Source: Nostoc carneum NIES-2107 (GTDB taxonomy: Bacteria > Cyanobacteriota > Cyanobacteriia > Cyanobacteriales > Nostocaceae). From it: a stretch of DNA of 64,000 nt. Below the pieces are notes generated by a model. The model saw nothing but the letters and a program-made list of their open reading frames with translations, was not told where the DNA came from and did not search any database. The DNA is taken from NCBI GenBank assembly GCA_002368155.1, contig AP018180.1:5625978-5689977 (forward strand), written 5' to 3'. This document shows, one piece after another, positions 45,800-54,517 of this stretch; positions within the stretch are counted from its first letter, which is position 1, and each line of letters starts with the position of its first letter. A program made the position numbers and the translations under genes.

Positions 45800-45862
45800 G
45801 GGGTAAGGGTAAGGGGAAAAGGGTAAAGGTTTTAAACCCTTCCCCTTTTCCCTTTGCCCAAT
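45800..45862. repeat. large purine/pyrimidine hairpin between convergent genes
   Basis: GGGTAAGGGGAAAAGGGTAA faces TTAAACCCTTCCCCTTTTCC across AGGTTT. It lies between the cysteine desulfurase and the convergent cpcL gene and may terminate both. It resembles the inner hairpin of family D elements but lacks the CAATACT ends. Confidence 0.6.
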
Positions 45863-45894
45863 CTATACCTGTCAATATTTGTGTGTTTGAACTA

Positions 45895-46620
45895 CTAGAA
45901 TGGGCCCATTTTTGGGAACAAGCCCAAGTGAGTGAGCAAAGATAAGATGGCGATCAAACCTAGTCCAGAACCAACGATTGACAACACCAAATCTCTGTTA
46001 CGACTACGGAGGAAAGTTTGTAAATTCATGGGTATATAACCTCTGCGTGGTAGTTTATCGCGGTAATCAGTGTCGTAGCGTGCCATGCGTTCAAAGGGTA
46101 ACTCGCCTCTAGAACGCTGGGGTAAAATCCGCCGCCGTTGGTAAGGAACTGTATCATCACCAAAGTTATTGAGATACTCCTCACTATTAAGCAGCTCTGT
46201 GATCAAGGCTACTATACCTTTAGTCGCAAGAACAGTTGACCAAGCAAATTTTTCGCGATCGCTATAAATTCTCCGCCCTAAAACCCTTTGTACGCAGATT
46301 TCTACAAAGCGGTAATTATTGTTAACATCGTAATTCAGCCTTCTAAAGGAATCGGATAAGACCAATCCGCGAATAAATTCCCTAACTGTGATCATTCCTG
46401 TTCTCAGTTGAGATTCTAGAGCGACTTGGCGATTACTAGAGAGCATTTGCTGTTCATGAAAAATTTGCCGATAAGCTGCCGAAATCAAAACATCCATTTC
46501 AGTAGGTGACGGCAGGTTTTCGGTTGTGTAAATTCTGGGTTGTTCATCACCAGGAATTTCAAAGCTAACAACACGCTGATTTTGAGATGAAGGGGCGTAC
46601 TCCAATAAAGGAATCGACAT
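45895..46620 (-). CDS. cpcL: rod linker of PSI-associated phycobilisomes, CpcL type
   Basis: This 241-residue protein has the CpcG-like start [21 protein letters not shown] and a Pfam00427 linker domain (residues 20-185; [36 protein letters not shown]). Unlike core-binding CpcG, it ends with a hydrophobic segment ([25 protein letters not shown]) that anchors to the thylakoid membrane, the mark of CpcL (also called CpcG2/CpcG3). CpcL rods lack a core and transfer energy to photosystem I, often with NDH-1. ATG 46620 is chosen because AAAGGTG lies 8 bases upstream. Confidence 0.92.
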   Translation of the reverse strand: MSIPLLEYAPSSQNQRVVSFEIPGDEQPRIYTTENLPSPTEMDVLISAAYRQIFHEQQMLSSNRQVALESQLRTGMITVREFIRGLVLSDSFRRLNYDVNNNYRFVEICVQRVLGRRIYSDREKFAWSTVLATKGIVALITELLNSEEYLNNFGDDTVPYQRRRILPQRSRGELPFERMARYDTDYRDKLPRRGYIPMNLQTFLRSRNRDLVLSIVGSGLGLIAILSLLTHLGLFPKMGPF

Positions 46621-47241
46621 GATAAACACCTTTATGCTATTAGCTGACATGAAAAATTCCGACATTGGTTAATCGAGTTGAGTTTTACTCGATAACCGCA
46701 GCTTCTAATTCGCAGCCAATTGACTGCTATGCAAATTTGGCATCTTAGAATTGAGAATAAACTTGTGTCAGAAATTCACCTTTTGATGTGCAAGACACAG
46801 CAGTAATACCAATTCAAAGGCTAATAATAGTCCACCACATTAATGTTGCTAGGCTGCAAGATCCCCGACTTCTCCAAGAAGTCGGGGATCTGATCCTCAC
46901 AACTTCTCATAACTTTTGCGATGAACTATTAGGTTAAAATTTGTTGCTGAGTTGAGGAGAATTGGTATTATTATTCACATTTAACTGCTAGTCTACTGAG
47001 GTAACTTCAAACCACAAATTATTCCAATTTCTAGACTTGGAATGAGATTTTTTGGCGTTGCTTAGTGAAAGCGTTAACTGATCGGGTTACACCCTACTTT
47101 GCTAACACGCACTAGACGCAGAGAGTACAAATTGGAGACATGAAAGTTTTGGCTTTCATCCCGCAATTGAGCAACGCCAATTTTTTAGTTAACAATTCGC
47201 AATTCGTAGTTACTAATTTGCAATTAATTACGAATTACAAA
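46621..47241. other. intergenic region with a MITE-like element
   Basis: Besides the element at 46804-46970, this 620-base interval has heptad-like AATTCGTAGTTA/AATTACAAATTACG tracts next to 47240. The cpcL promoter should be in the first 180 bases, but I did not identify it. No gene. Confidence 0.45.
46804..46970. repeat. MITE-like element with 12-bp perfect ends and an inner 15-bp hairpin
   Basis: TAATACCAATTC (46804-46815) and GAATTGGTATTA (46959-46970) are exact inverse copies. In the middle AGATCCCCGACTTCT, three bases, AGAAGTCGGGGATCT forms a 15-bp perfect stem (46859-46891). TA at both edges fits an IS630-type target. A half copy is at 11452. Confidence 0.85.
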
Positions 47242-47862
47242 TTACGAATTAGTAATTAGATTGAATGTCCCGGATTCTCCTCGCCAAAATGCTAAGGGGT
47301 TTTGAGTGGGACGGCAATCAGGATAAAATCGCAGGTAAGATTCCATACCAGGTTTTAAAGGGGGAGGCGCAATACCTAATCCCAAACAGAGATGAGAGAG
47401 CGATCGCGCAAATTGTTCGTGATGACCAGGAGAGCCTACATGAGCATGAGCATATTCATGGACTACTAATTGCAGCCAGTCTGCCGGCACCACTCGTCCC
47501 ACATCTATCAGGATGGTAATAGGATTTGTCTGAAGATTGCATAGAGCATCAATCCCAAAGGATTGAGCAATGGGAGCAGCAAAAATTTGAATCGCAGGTT
47601 GCTCCCAAGGGTGAAAACAATCGTGGCAAGCCTGAAGATACTTTTCCAGTTGTTGGTTCACCGCATCAATATGTTCGCAGATCCAGACACACAGAGATTT
47701 ACGATTTTCTAAATCATACACCACATCGATCATCTCTGCATCAAGGGCTAGACTTCTAACTCCATAGAGATAGTCTAACCCTCGTGTAAAGGGATCTTTG
47801 CTGGTGGTGAAGATTAATTTACCAACCGAAGAAGGAGAAGTGTTTTGTGGGTTCAACGGCAT
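47242..47862 (-). CDS. putative HExxH zinc-metalloprotease-like protein
   Basis: This 206-residue protein has LVVHEYAHAHVGSPGHHEQFARSL, an HExxH motif (HEYAH) followed by HVGSPGHHEQF that could add a third ligand. The rest lacks a signal peptide or membrane segment. Its start overlaps the end of cpcS by 44 bases, which implies translational coupling. The neighbourhood suggests a role in phycobiliprotein maturation or turnover, but the enzymatic claim rests on the motif alone. Confidence 0.7.
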   Translation of the reverse strand: MPLNPQNTSPSSVGKLIFTTSKDPFTRGLDYLYGVRSLALDAEMIDVVYDLENRKSLCVWICEHIDAVNQQLEKYLQACHDCFHPWEQPAIQIFAAPIAQSFGIDALCNLQTNPITILIDVGRVVPADWLQLVVHEYAHAHVGSPGHHEQFARSLSHLCLGLGIAPPPLKPGMESYLRFYPDCRPTQNPLAFWRGESGTFNLITNS

Positions 47863-48451
47863 TGTTTATCTGATCGGGAGTCTGATTTGAGAGGTTAGCT
47901 TCATCCTGGTTAGATGGAACCTCTGAAGCATCTGCAACCCGGAATTCGGTACAGAATGTAGCGGTGCTAAAACCACCAAATCTTTTAACGGTACTGCTTC
48001 TCATCCGGATGCTAGGACTCACAAACCAAAATCTCTCAATCGAACTCATGGTTTCATATTCGGTGATCAAGACTAATGCGTCTTCATCATCCATGTGATA
48101 GCGTCCTGCTACTGGGACAATTTCCGCATAGCCTCGTTCTCGCAGCAGCGATCCTTGACGGGGATTATCAGCATCAGGAATCAGAGAAAACACTGTGGAA
48201 CCTTCATGGTTTTCATCTTCTTTATCCCATCCCATTGCACCTTGCCAAGATACAAAGGCACCACCAATAGCCAACTTGGGGTCAACCTCATGGAGTTGGC
48301 AAATCTCGATCACTTTTGGATCGTCGGCAGCAAGGGCTTGAACAATAATATCGGATTCTCCCGCTTCAGATCTCTTGAAGGCTAGGTGGTGTGTGGTACG
48401 TTGCGATCGCCATTTACCAGTACTTAGTTCAAAAAACTCCATTGCATCCAT
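47819..48451 (-). CDS. cpcS: phycobiliprotein lyase, CpcS/CpeS family
   Basis: This 210-residue protein matches the CpcS/CpeS bilin lyases (lipocalin fold): MDAMEFFELSTGKWRSQRTTHHLAF at the start, DDPKVIEICQLHEVDPKLAIGGAFVSWQGAMGWDK, and RFWFVSPSIRMRSSTVKRFGGFSTATFCTEFR near the end. These attach phycocyanobilin or related bilins to conserved cysteines of phycobiliproteins. About 30 residues at the C terminus are a low-complexity extension. It is coupled to the HExxH gene downstream. cpcS versus cpeS cannot be decided by eye. Confidence 0.92.
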   Translation of the reverse strand: MDAMEFFELSTGKWRSQRTTHHLAFKRSEAGESDIIVQALAADDPKVIEICQLHEVDPKLAIGGAFVSWQGAMGWDKEDENHEGSTVFSLIPDADNPRQGSLLRERGYAEIVPVAGRYHMDDEDALVLITEYETMSSIERFWFVSPSIRMRSSTVKRFGGFSTATFCTEFRVADASEVPSNQDEANLSNQTPDQINNAVEPTKHFSFFGW

Positions 48452-48761
48452 AACTTAAAAGCAAACTCCAAACAAAAAGTTGAGTATCCCAATTCTTAAT
48501 CAATTATAAAACTGCAAGCGCAATCCTAATTTCAATTACGACTAAAGCTGCGTGTCATATTCTTTTCGTAAATATTCTCAAAAGTCAAGGGGCAGTGAAG
48601 AGACGCGATTAATCGCGTCTCTTCAAGCAATGTGCTTCTTCGCCCTCAAAACTGAATAATTTAATTCTGAAAGTCCCCTTGCTGCTAGCTGTAGAAGAGA
48701 ATCGCTGTAGTTTATAGAATGTAAAGATAAACTACAAAAAATTTACCTGAGCGCGATCGCT
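48452..48761. other. intergenic region with a perfect palindrome
   Basis: GAGACGCGATT and AATCGCGTCTC (48599-48620) form a perfect 22-base palindrome of the kind common in Nostocales genomes; a related imperfect copy is at 10438-10456. A HIP1 site is at 48753. No gene was seen before 48762. Confidence 0.5.
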
Positions 48762-48914
48762 GTGAATCTCCAAACCGACAAAGACAAGCAACAAACGAGC
48801 ACCAGTACAAATATTTTGCCAGAAACAGAGAAAATTCTTTGTTCTCATTGCCAGCGTACAGCTACAAATGGCATCAAATGTAAGGGAATCTGTGTGGCTG
48901 ACAGTGACTATTAA
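48762..48914 (+). CDS. very small Cys-rich protein
   Basis: This 50-codon frame opens with GTG 48762 and ends TAA 48912-48914. It encodes a polar N-terminal half (NLQTDKDKQQTSTSTNILPETEK) and a C-terminal cluster ILCSHCQRTATNGIKCKGICVADSDY with four cysteines in CxxC...CxxxC order, suggesting a mini zinc- or metal-binding motif. No clear ribosome-binding site is visible. Its stop overlaps that of the convergent DUF4386 gene. Real but uncertain. Confidence 0.5.
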   Translation: MNLQTDKDKQQTSTSTNILPETEKILCSHCQRTATNGIKCKGICVADSDY

Positions 48915-49645
48915 ACCTTTTCTATTTGATTAACTAGTCGTTTTTTAGGTACTCGTAGTAATGAAATACCAACGATAAGTAACCAAACTTCCCATAAGAT
49001 AAATCCAATAGGAGTAGCTTCTATTATAGGCATTGCGGGTATTACTGTGGCTATGAGTTCACTTTGCCCCAACAGCAACAGCGGTGTGGTGAGCAAACCC
49101 CACCATGCTACCCAAGATTTAAATAGGGGCGACGATCGCATTGCTATTCCCACTCCTAGAGTCCAGCCAATTAGTAAGGTTTGTCCTAAATGTTCACCGA
49201 TTAAGACACCGCCATACTGATGTACTGCCTGATAAACCACACTTACTGCTTCTTTTGTAGCTGTACTAGCATTAGTGTTTGTATACAGGGTTGCTAAAAC
49301 CGGAACGACAAACACCCAACGCATCAACCCCAATGCTTGTAGAATACCGGACATAGCACCCAGAAATGTTGCTATGGGAAGATAAATTTTATCTTCGCGG
49401 GCAATAGCGAGGTGTAGCATTATACTAGCAGGGATAAATAGTAGCGCTGCCAATCCAAAGCTAAACCAAGTGAGAATCAGCCTAGCTCCACCTGCGTGAA
49501 ACTGAGTTAAGACATAGTCAACTGGCTGACGGAGAATATCGTCATATTCAAAGGTTTGAATGAGCAGAATATAAGGAATATTCGACAATACAACTAAAAA
49601 AATGAAGAGAATGCCTGTAGTGCGAACGAGTTGTCGGCGATTCAT
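48911..49645 (-). CDS. DUF4386 family membrane protein
   Basis: This 244-residue protein has about six hydrophobic helices (ILFIFLVVLSNIPYILLI; FSFGLAALLFIPASIML; LPIATFLGAMSGILQALGLMR; WVFVVPVLATLY; HLGQTLLIGWTLGVG; WEVWLLIVGISLL) and the DUF4386 pattern. Its function is unknown. It diverges from the AraC-type regulator gene across about 128 bases, which suggests regulation by it. Confidence 0.8.
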   Translation of the reverse strand: MNRRQLVRTTGILFIFLVVLSNIPYILLIQTFEYDDILRQPVDYVLTQFHAGGARLILTWFSFGLAALLFIPASIMLHLAIAREDKIYLPIATFLGAMSGILQALGLMRWVFVVPVLATLYTNTNASTATKEAVSVVYQAVHQYGGVLIGEHLGQTLLIGWTLGVGIAMRSSPLFKSWVAWWGLLTTPLLLLGQSELIATVIPAMPIIEATPIGFILWEVWLLIVGISLLRVPKKRLVNQIEKV

Positions 49646-49773
49646 CAAACTTTCCTCTAATACTTGCAGTAGCTATGTAATTTCCAACAATGGTTGATAT
49701 TGCAACAGTAAGGCTTTCTGCTAAAGTATGAAGTGACTCGCCATGCCAAAAAATTGACTGCTCGTGCCAATTT

Positions 49774-50808
49774 ATGCAGGATGCTAGGTTCTCAGTTGCG
49801 ATCGCGCGAGATATTGTGCAATATGTAGCGGTGCAAGGTGTGGATATTAATCGCTTATACACCGCCGTCAACATCGATCCAGCTTGGCTGGAGAACCCAG
49901 ATTATCCGGTTTCTGGAGATGTACTGAAATATCTCTGGCGAGAGTCAGTGAAGCAAACAGGCGATCGCAATTTGGGTTTGCACATTGGGGAATCTTTTAA
50001 CCTATCTGCCATTGGTATTGTTGGCTATGTCCTTCTGAATTGCCAAACCTACGGCCAAGCTTTGGAAAAACTTTCTCAGTACACTCGTCTTTTTAGTCAG
50101 GGAGTGGCGATTCACCATACTGTTTCAGCGGGTTGGGTGCATTGTGATTGCGAGATTGTAGATAACTTGAAAAACTATCTCATCGATGAGCCACGACATC
50201 CCATTGAAAGTACTTTTGCGGCTCTAGTCACAGCTACACAGCAACTCACCGGAAAACTTCTAGAACCTACGGCTGTTTGGTTTCAACATCCCCATCCCGA
50301 AGACTGTTTTGAGCATGAGCGCATTTTTCAAACAACAGTCCAGTTTTCTCAGCCGACGAATCGAATTATATTTGATGCTAACTGTTTAAACTGGTCAGTG
50401 CGATCAGCCAATCCTAATTTGCTATGTGTCTTTGAAAATCACGCTACAGCAATGCTGAAGGCACAACAGCAGGTGCAGAGTTATACCCAAAAAGTCATAT
50501 TAGTTATTACTCAGCAATTACATGGAGAAGTACCCACCATTGAGGCAATCGCTCGTAGTTTAACGATGAGTGTGCGACAACTTCAACGAGAATTGCACAG
50601 TGAAAATACATCTTACCAACAGCTTCTAGATCAAACTCGTCAGGAACTTGCTTTGCGATACTTACAAGACAAAGAAACATCAATTCACGATGTCGCATTT
50701 CTTTTAGGATTTTCGGAACCTAGTGCCTTTCATCGTGCTTTCAAGCGCTGGACAGGAAAAACACCCAGAAGTTATCGTACCGCACAGCGCAAAAACGCTA
50801 TTAGTTGA
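49774..50808 (+). CDS. AraC family transcriptional regulator
   Basis: This 344-residue protein has the N-terminal arabinose-binding-type (PF12625-like) domain (MQDARFSVAIARDIVQYVAVQG...; GLHIGESFNLSAIGIVGYVLLNCQTYGQALEKL) and a C-terminal double HTH (VPTIEAIARSLTMSVRQLQREL; SIHDVAFLLGFSEPSAFHRAFKRWTGKTPRSYR). The OruR/ArgR-like group usually activates divergently transcribed targets. Here the neighbour is the DUF4386 gene. Inducer unknown. Confidence 0.92.
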   Translation: MQDARFSVAIARDIVQYVAVQGVDINRLYTAVNIDPAWLENPDYPVSGDVLKYLWRESVKQTGDRNLGLHIGESFNLSAIGIVGYVLLNCQTYGQALEKLSQYTRLFSQGVAIHHTVSAGWVHCDCEIVDNLKNYLIDEPRHPIESTFAALVTATQQLTGKLLEPTAVWFQHPHPEDCFEHERIFQTTVQFSQPTNRIIFDANCLNWSVRSANPNLLCVFENHATAMLKAQQQVQSYTQKVILVITQQLHGEVPTIEAIARSLTMSVRQLQRELHSENTSYQQLLDQTRQELALRYLQDKETSIHDVAFLLGFSEPSAFHRAFKRWTGKTPRSYRTAQRKNAIS

Positions 50809-50945
50809 TGAAGCTTATAGGCATTTAATAGCAATTCTTCAACATGAACTATTTACCCTTACTTCGCTTGGGACTTGCGGCGGGACACAACAACATCTTT
50901 CCCATGCCCCATGCCCAAAAACTCCATCCTGGAGTTTTTCATTTT

Positions 50946-51368
50946 TTACCTTCCCTGATTAAATTGCTGCCATAATCCCAGGCGCTTATTTTTGGCATTG
51001 GCTTCTGCAATTAAAAATTGAGTTTTGGTTTCATTGCAAAACTCTAAAGATTCCTGATCGACAACAGCATTACCCTCTTCCACCAAACGCAGATTTACTG
51101 AGCGATTATCTACATATACTTCACCCAATGTACGCTCACCGTTCTCTAGATTTAAGCTTCTGATGACGACTCGGCTACCAGATGGTAGTAATTGTTGAAG
51201 TTTTTTAGTGGCAGCGGTAACATACTGCTGTTTGGTTTCTTTGGGCGTATTAATACAAGCTAATTTAACTGTTTTGGTTTGCCCAGTTTCATCTTTAAAC
51301 CGAATTGTATTACTATCTGCTACGCCAATTACTGTAGCCAGCACTAACATTAACTCTATTAAAGGCAT
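50946..51368 (-). CDS. SNase-like (thermonuclease-fold) protein
   Basis: This 140-residue protein has a hydrophobic N terminus that could export it, followed by the OB-fold nuclease pattern: ATVIGVADSNTIRFKDETGQTKTVKLACINTPKE, then VVIRSLNLENGERTLGEVYVDNRSVNLRLVEEGNAVV. The usual catalytic D-x-P-E is degenerate (CINTPKE) and one conserved Arg-Thr is retained (GERTLG), so nuclease activity may be weak or lost. ATG 51368 is used; TTG 51371 is possible. Confidence 0.8.
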   Translation of the reverse strand: MPLIELMLVLATVIGVADSNTIRFKDETGQTKTVKLACINTPKETKQQYVTAATKKLQQLLPSGSRVVIRSLNLENGERTLGEVYVDNRSVNLRLVEEGNAVVDQESLEFCNETKTQFLIAEANAKNKRLGLWQQFNQGR

Positions 51369-51536
51369 CAAGTGACTAGTATTTTTTTATGCATGAATAT
51401 TTAATTTTATAACCGTAATATCTCATAGATTGTGATTTAACTCACTCTTAAGCGTATTGCTACAGATGGGAAAAGGTAAAAGGGTAAATGTTTTCCTTTC
51501 CTTTTTCCCATTCCCCGTTTCCCCTTTCCCCTATCT

Positions 51537-52748
51537 TCAACCCCATAATAAGTGTGAAGCCAACCCGATCGCGCCTCCTGCTAGAACTAACCAAGCAGAA
51601 TTGATTTTGAACCGAAAAACAGCGATCGCACTCAATATTGCCAAGATAATTGTTAACCAATCCACTAGTGCGGCTCGTCCTAATGTGTAGGTGACTCCTG
51701 CCATTAATCCTAGAGAAGCAGCATTCACACCATCGAGAAATCCGCTAGCCCAGGGTGATTGGCGTAATTTAGCCACCCAGGGATTAACCACCCATACCAA
51801 AACAAAGGCTGGTAAAAATATACCAATGGTAGCTGCGATCGCCCCAGCATTTCCTGCTAGCAAATAGCCGATAAATGTTGCAGTGGTAAAAACTGGCCCT
51901 GGTGTAAATTGTCCAATGGCTACTGCATCTAAAAGCTGCTGTGATGTTAACCAGTGGTTGCGTTCGACTAAATCCCGTTGCAGAAATGCCAGCAACACAT
52001 AACCGCTACCATAAAGAACGCAGCCAATCTTGAGAAAGAAGAAAAAGACGTTAACCCAACTGAGTGATGTGATTGCTACTGTACTACCAATTTGGGCGAA
52101 AACACCGGAAAAAGGTAATAGGAATGCTCCGGTGGTGTTACCTCTGGTTTGCCAATTTTTCACTAGCATGACAGCGATACCTAGCAAAATCAGCACCAAA
52201 ATTTCATTTAATCCAGCGAAATATGCTGCGATCGCAACTACTCCCGCAATGCTTGTTGGTACATCTTTGGCTGCTTTTTTACCCAAATTCCACACAGCCA
52301 ACAGCACGATCGCAATAATTACAGGTTTAATTCCATATAGCAGCCATTCCACTTGGGGGACGGTTTGATAGCGAGCATAAATGGCGGCTAATACCCAAAC
52401 TATCACCATCGCAGGCAGAATAAAGCAGCTACCTGCAACTAGTAAACCAGCCCAGCCAGCGCGCTCATAGCCAATGTGAATGGCTAATTCCGTCGAGTTG
52501 GGGCCGGGAATTAAATTCGTAATTCCAAGTAAATCCAGTAGTTTCTCCCGACTCATCCATTGACGGCGATTAACTACTTCATTGTCCATCATGGCGATAT
52601 GGGCAGCTGGACCACCAAAGGCGATCGTTCCCAATCGCAAAAATACCATTGCTAGTTCAGCTAATCGCTGCTGCTGTTGTTTGCGAGTCAGAGCATGAAA
52701 GGAAACCGCCGCTTGCTCTGCCTGAATATTCTCAGTTTCCTCGGTCAC
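51537..52748 (-). CDS. chrA: chromate transporter, CHR family
   Basis: This 403-residue protein is a two-domain CHR exporter: the first CHR half has FLRLGTIAFGGPAAHIAMMDNEVV and GPNSTELAIHIGYERAGWAGLLVAG; the second has FLKIGCVLYGSGYVLLAFLQRDLVERNHWLT and GPVFTTATFIGYLLAGNAGA. About ten to twelve membrane spans are visible. The family exports chromate and related oxyanions. The PadR-type regulator gene lies 121 bases upstream on the same strand and likely controls it. Confidence 0.93.
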   Translation of the reverse strand: MTEETENIQAEQAAVSFHALTRKQQQQRLAELAMVFLRLGTIAFGGPAAHIAMMDNEVVNRRQWMSREKLLDLLGITNLIPGPNSTELAIHIGYERAGWAGLLVAGSCFILPAMVIVWVLAAIYARYQTVPQVEWLLYGIKPVIIAIVLLAVWNLGKKAAKDVPTSIAGVVAIAAYFAGLNEILVLILLGIAVMLVKNWQTRGNTTGAFLLPFSGVFAQIGSTVAITSLSWVNVFFFFLKIGCVLYGSGYVLLAFLQRDLVERNHWLTSQQLLDAVAIGQFTPGPVFTTATFIGYLLAGNAGAIAATIGIFLPAFVLVWVVNPWVAKLRQSPWASGFLDGVNAASLGLMAGVTYTLGRAALVDWLTIILAILSAIAVFRFKINSAWLVLAGGAIGLASHLLWG

Positions 52749-52869
52749 TATAGTTTGCCTGATGATTTGATGATGTTGACAGCATCAATATATCGAAATT
52801 CGATAACGATAATCTATATATTTTTCAGTGATGAGTTCTGAGTGAGTTTCCCAATTAATCAGCATTCTT

Positions 52870-53172
52870 TTACTGCTCAAATAATTCGCCAAATAATTCT
52901 CTTACTTTTCCTTTGGCATCCTCTAGAGTGATTTTTCCTAAATCGGTAGCGCGATAGACTCGTCGGCTTTGTCGCCCTGAGCGCTCCTCAACAGAAGATA
53001 AATATCCCTTACGCTCCATATCGTGCAACATCGGGTAAAGTGTTCCCGCACTGAGTTTATAGCCGTGACGTGCCAGTTCTTCAATAATGCCTAGCCCAAA
53101 AATTGGCTCCTGAACTGCATGATGCAGAATGTGAAGCCTAATCAAACTCGAGTAAAACTCTCTTCCATTCAT
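52870..53172 (-). CDS. PadR family transcriptional regulator
   Basis: This 100-residue winged-helix protein (from ATG 53172; the longer frame from 53247 adds an improbable Cys-rich start) matches PadR: FYSSLIRLHILHHAVQEPIFGLGIIEELARHGYKLSAGTLYPMLHDMERKGYLSSVEERSGRQSRRVYRATDLGK. PadR proteins are repressors released by small molecules or metals. It is just upstream of chrA, the usual arrangement for chromate-resistance regulation. Confidence 0.9.
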   Translation of the reverse strand: MNGREFYSSLIRLHILHHAVQEPIFGLGIIEELARHGYKLSAGTLYPMLHDMERKGYLSSVEERSGRQSRRVYRATDLGKITLEDAKGKVRELFGELFEQ

Positions 53173-53305
53173 TGGGCAGACGATTGCAAAACTTAGAATT
53201 TTATTTTCGCTTATATCGCTTGTGTTACATAAATTGCAACAAAACAAGCTTCTATTGTGCCATCAGCCATACTGAAATTAATTTCATCTCTCTCAGGTTT
53301 AGATT

Positions 53306-54226
53306 ATGCCAGTCTTGACTAAATTACCCGGCAAATCTGCTTTATTTGTGAGTGCGCTGTTGGGAAGTGTGATTTTTACTAGCTGTGCTTCAGTGTCGCA
53401 AACAGGGAGTAGAGCATTACCTCCCAGCGCAGGTGATGCCGTTAATCAAGCCGCACCCGCTGTTGAAAGTAGCGGTGAATCTCAAAAAGCTAATGCTGCA
53501 CCAGTACCCCAAACTCGTCCGCAATTAATTAAAAAGGCAGCGATGACTGTAATTGTTAACTCTGTAGATCAAAGTATCGATACAGTCACCAAAATTATCA
53601 ACAACAAACAAGGAGACTTAATCGGATTAAACGAACGCCAACCAACTAAAGAGAATGCCCGTCATACTGCATCTATTATCCTGCGAGTACCGCAAAACCA
53701 ACTAGACTCAACTCTCAATGAATTAGCTAAATTAGGTACAGTAGAAAATCGTAATATTACGGCAGAAGATGTCAGTAACCAACTGGTAGATATCCAAGCT
53801 CGATTAAGTAATCTACGGAAAACAGAAGCTAATTTGCAAAAAATTATGGATCGCTCTGGTTCCGTTAGAGATGTATTAAGTGTTGCTCAAGAACTTAGTA
53901 ATGTGCGGCAATCAATTGAGCAAATTGATGCTCAACTCAAAAATCTTCAAAATCAAGTTGCCTACTCTACTATTACTTTAAACTTGGAAGCAGCAGTTTC
54001 TAGCAGCAGTCAAGGGCGGGGTTTAGGTTCACAAATTCAAGAAACCTGGAATCACTCTAGCCACTCTGTTGGGGAATTTACCGTTGGTTTGCTGAAGTTG
54101 GGTATTTGGTTAATGGTATACAGCCCTTACTTATTGATTTTGGCTGCGGCTATTTATGGTTTGAACCGTTGGCGACGCAATTCACAACCTGTAAGACCAA
54201 CACCACCAGCAGAAAATTATGAGTAA
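53306..54226 (+). CDS. DUF4349 domain lipoprotein-like membrane protein
   Basis: This 306-residue protein has a signal-like N terminus ending FTSC (Cys27, possible lipidation), then a DUF4349 domain (KKAAMTVIVNSVDQSIDTVTKIINNKQGDLIGLN...IILRVPQNQLDSTLNELAKLGTVENRNITAEDVSNQLVDIQARLSNLRKTEANL) with a coiled coil (residues about 160-215). A membrane helix near residues 262-285 (LGIWLMVYSPYLLILAAAIYGL) is followed by a short tail. It sits 133 bases from the divergent padR gene. Function unknown. Confidence 0.85.
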   Translation: MPVLTKLPGKSALFVSALLGSVIFTSCASVSQTGSRALPPSAGDAVNQAAPAVESSGESQKANAAPVPQTRPQLIKKAAMTVIVNSVDQSIDTVTKIINNKQGDLIGLNERQPTKENARHTASIILRVPQNQLDSTLNELAKLGTVENRNITAEDVSNQLVDIQARLSNLRKTEANLQKIMDRSGSVRDVLSVAQELSNVRQSIEQIDAQLKNLQNQVAYSTITLNLEAAVSSSSQGRGLGSQIQETWNHSSHSVGEFTVGLLKLGIWLMVYSPYLLILAAAIYGLNRWRRNSQPVRPTPPAENYE

Positions 54227-54517
54227 ACACCAACTGAGGTTTGAGGCAAAAACAACTCCGGGTAGCAACAGTTTAATGCAGCTATTTTTACTAAGAAATT
54301 AGTTAATTACTGAAATAATCAGAGTCTTACCTTTTTTATTCAAAAACTACCTATTCCCTACTGATTTTCTTGATAGCTTTCTGTTCCTTGTTCCCTCTTG
54401 ATTACTAGAGTTACTCAACTTCAGTTGTAATTATTAAGATTGTACTAATTAACACGAAATAATTAGGCGCAGGAATGCCAAGATCAAAAAAGGACGACCA
54501 ATGCTATTGACAGTACT

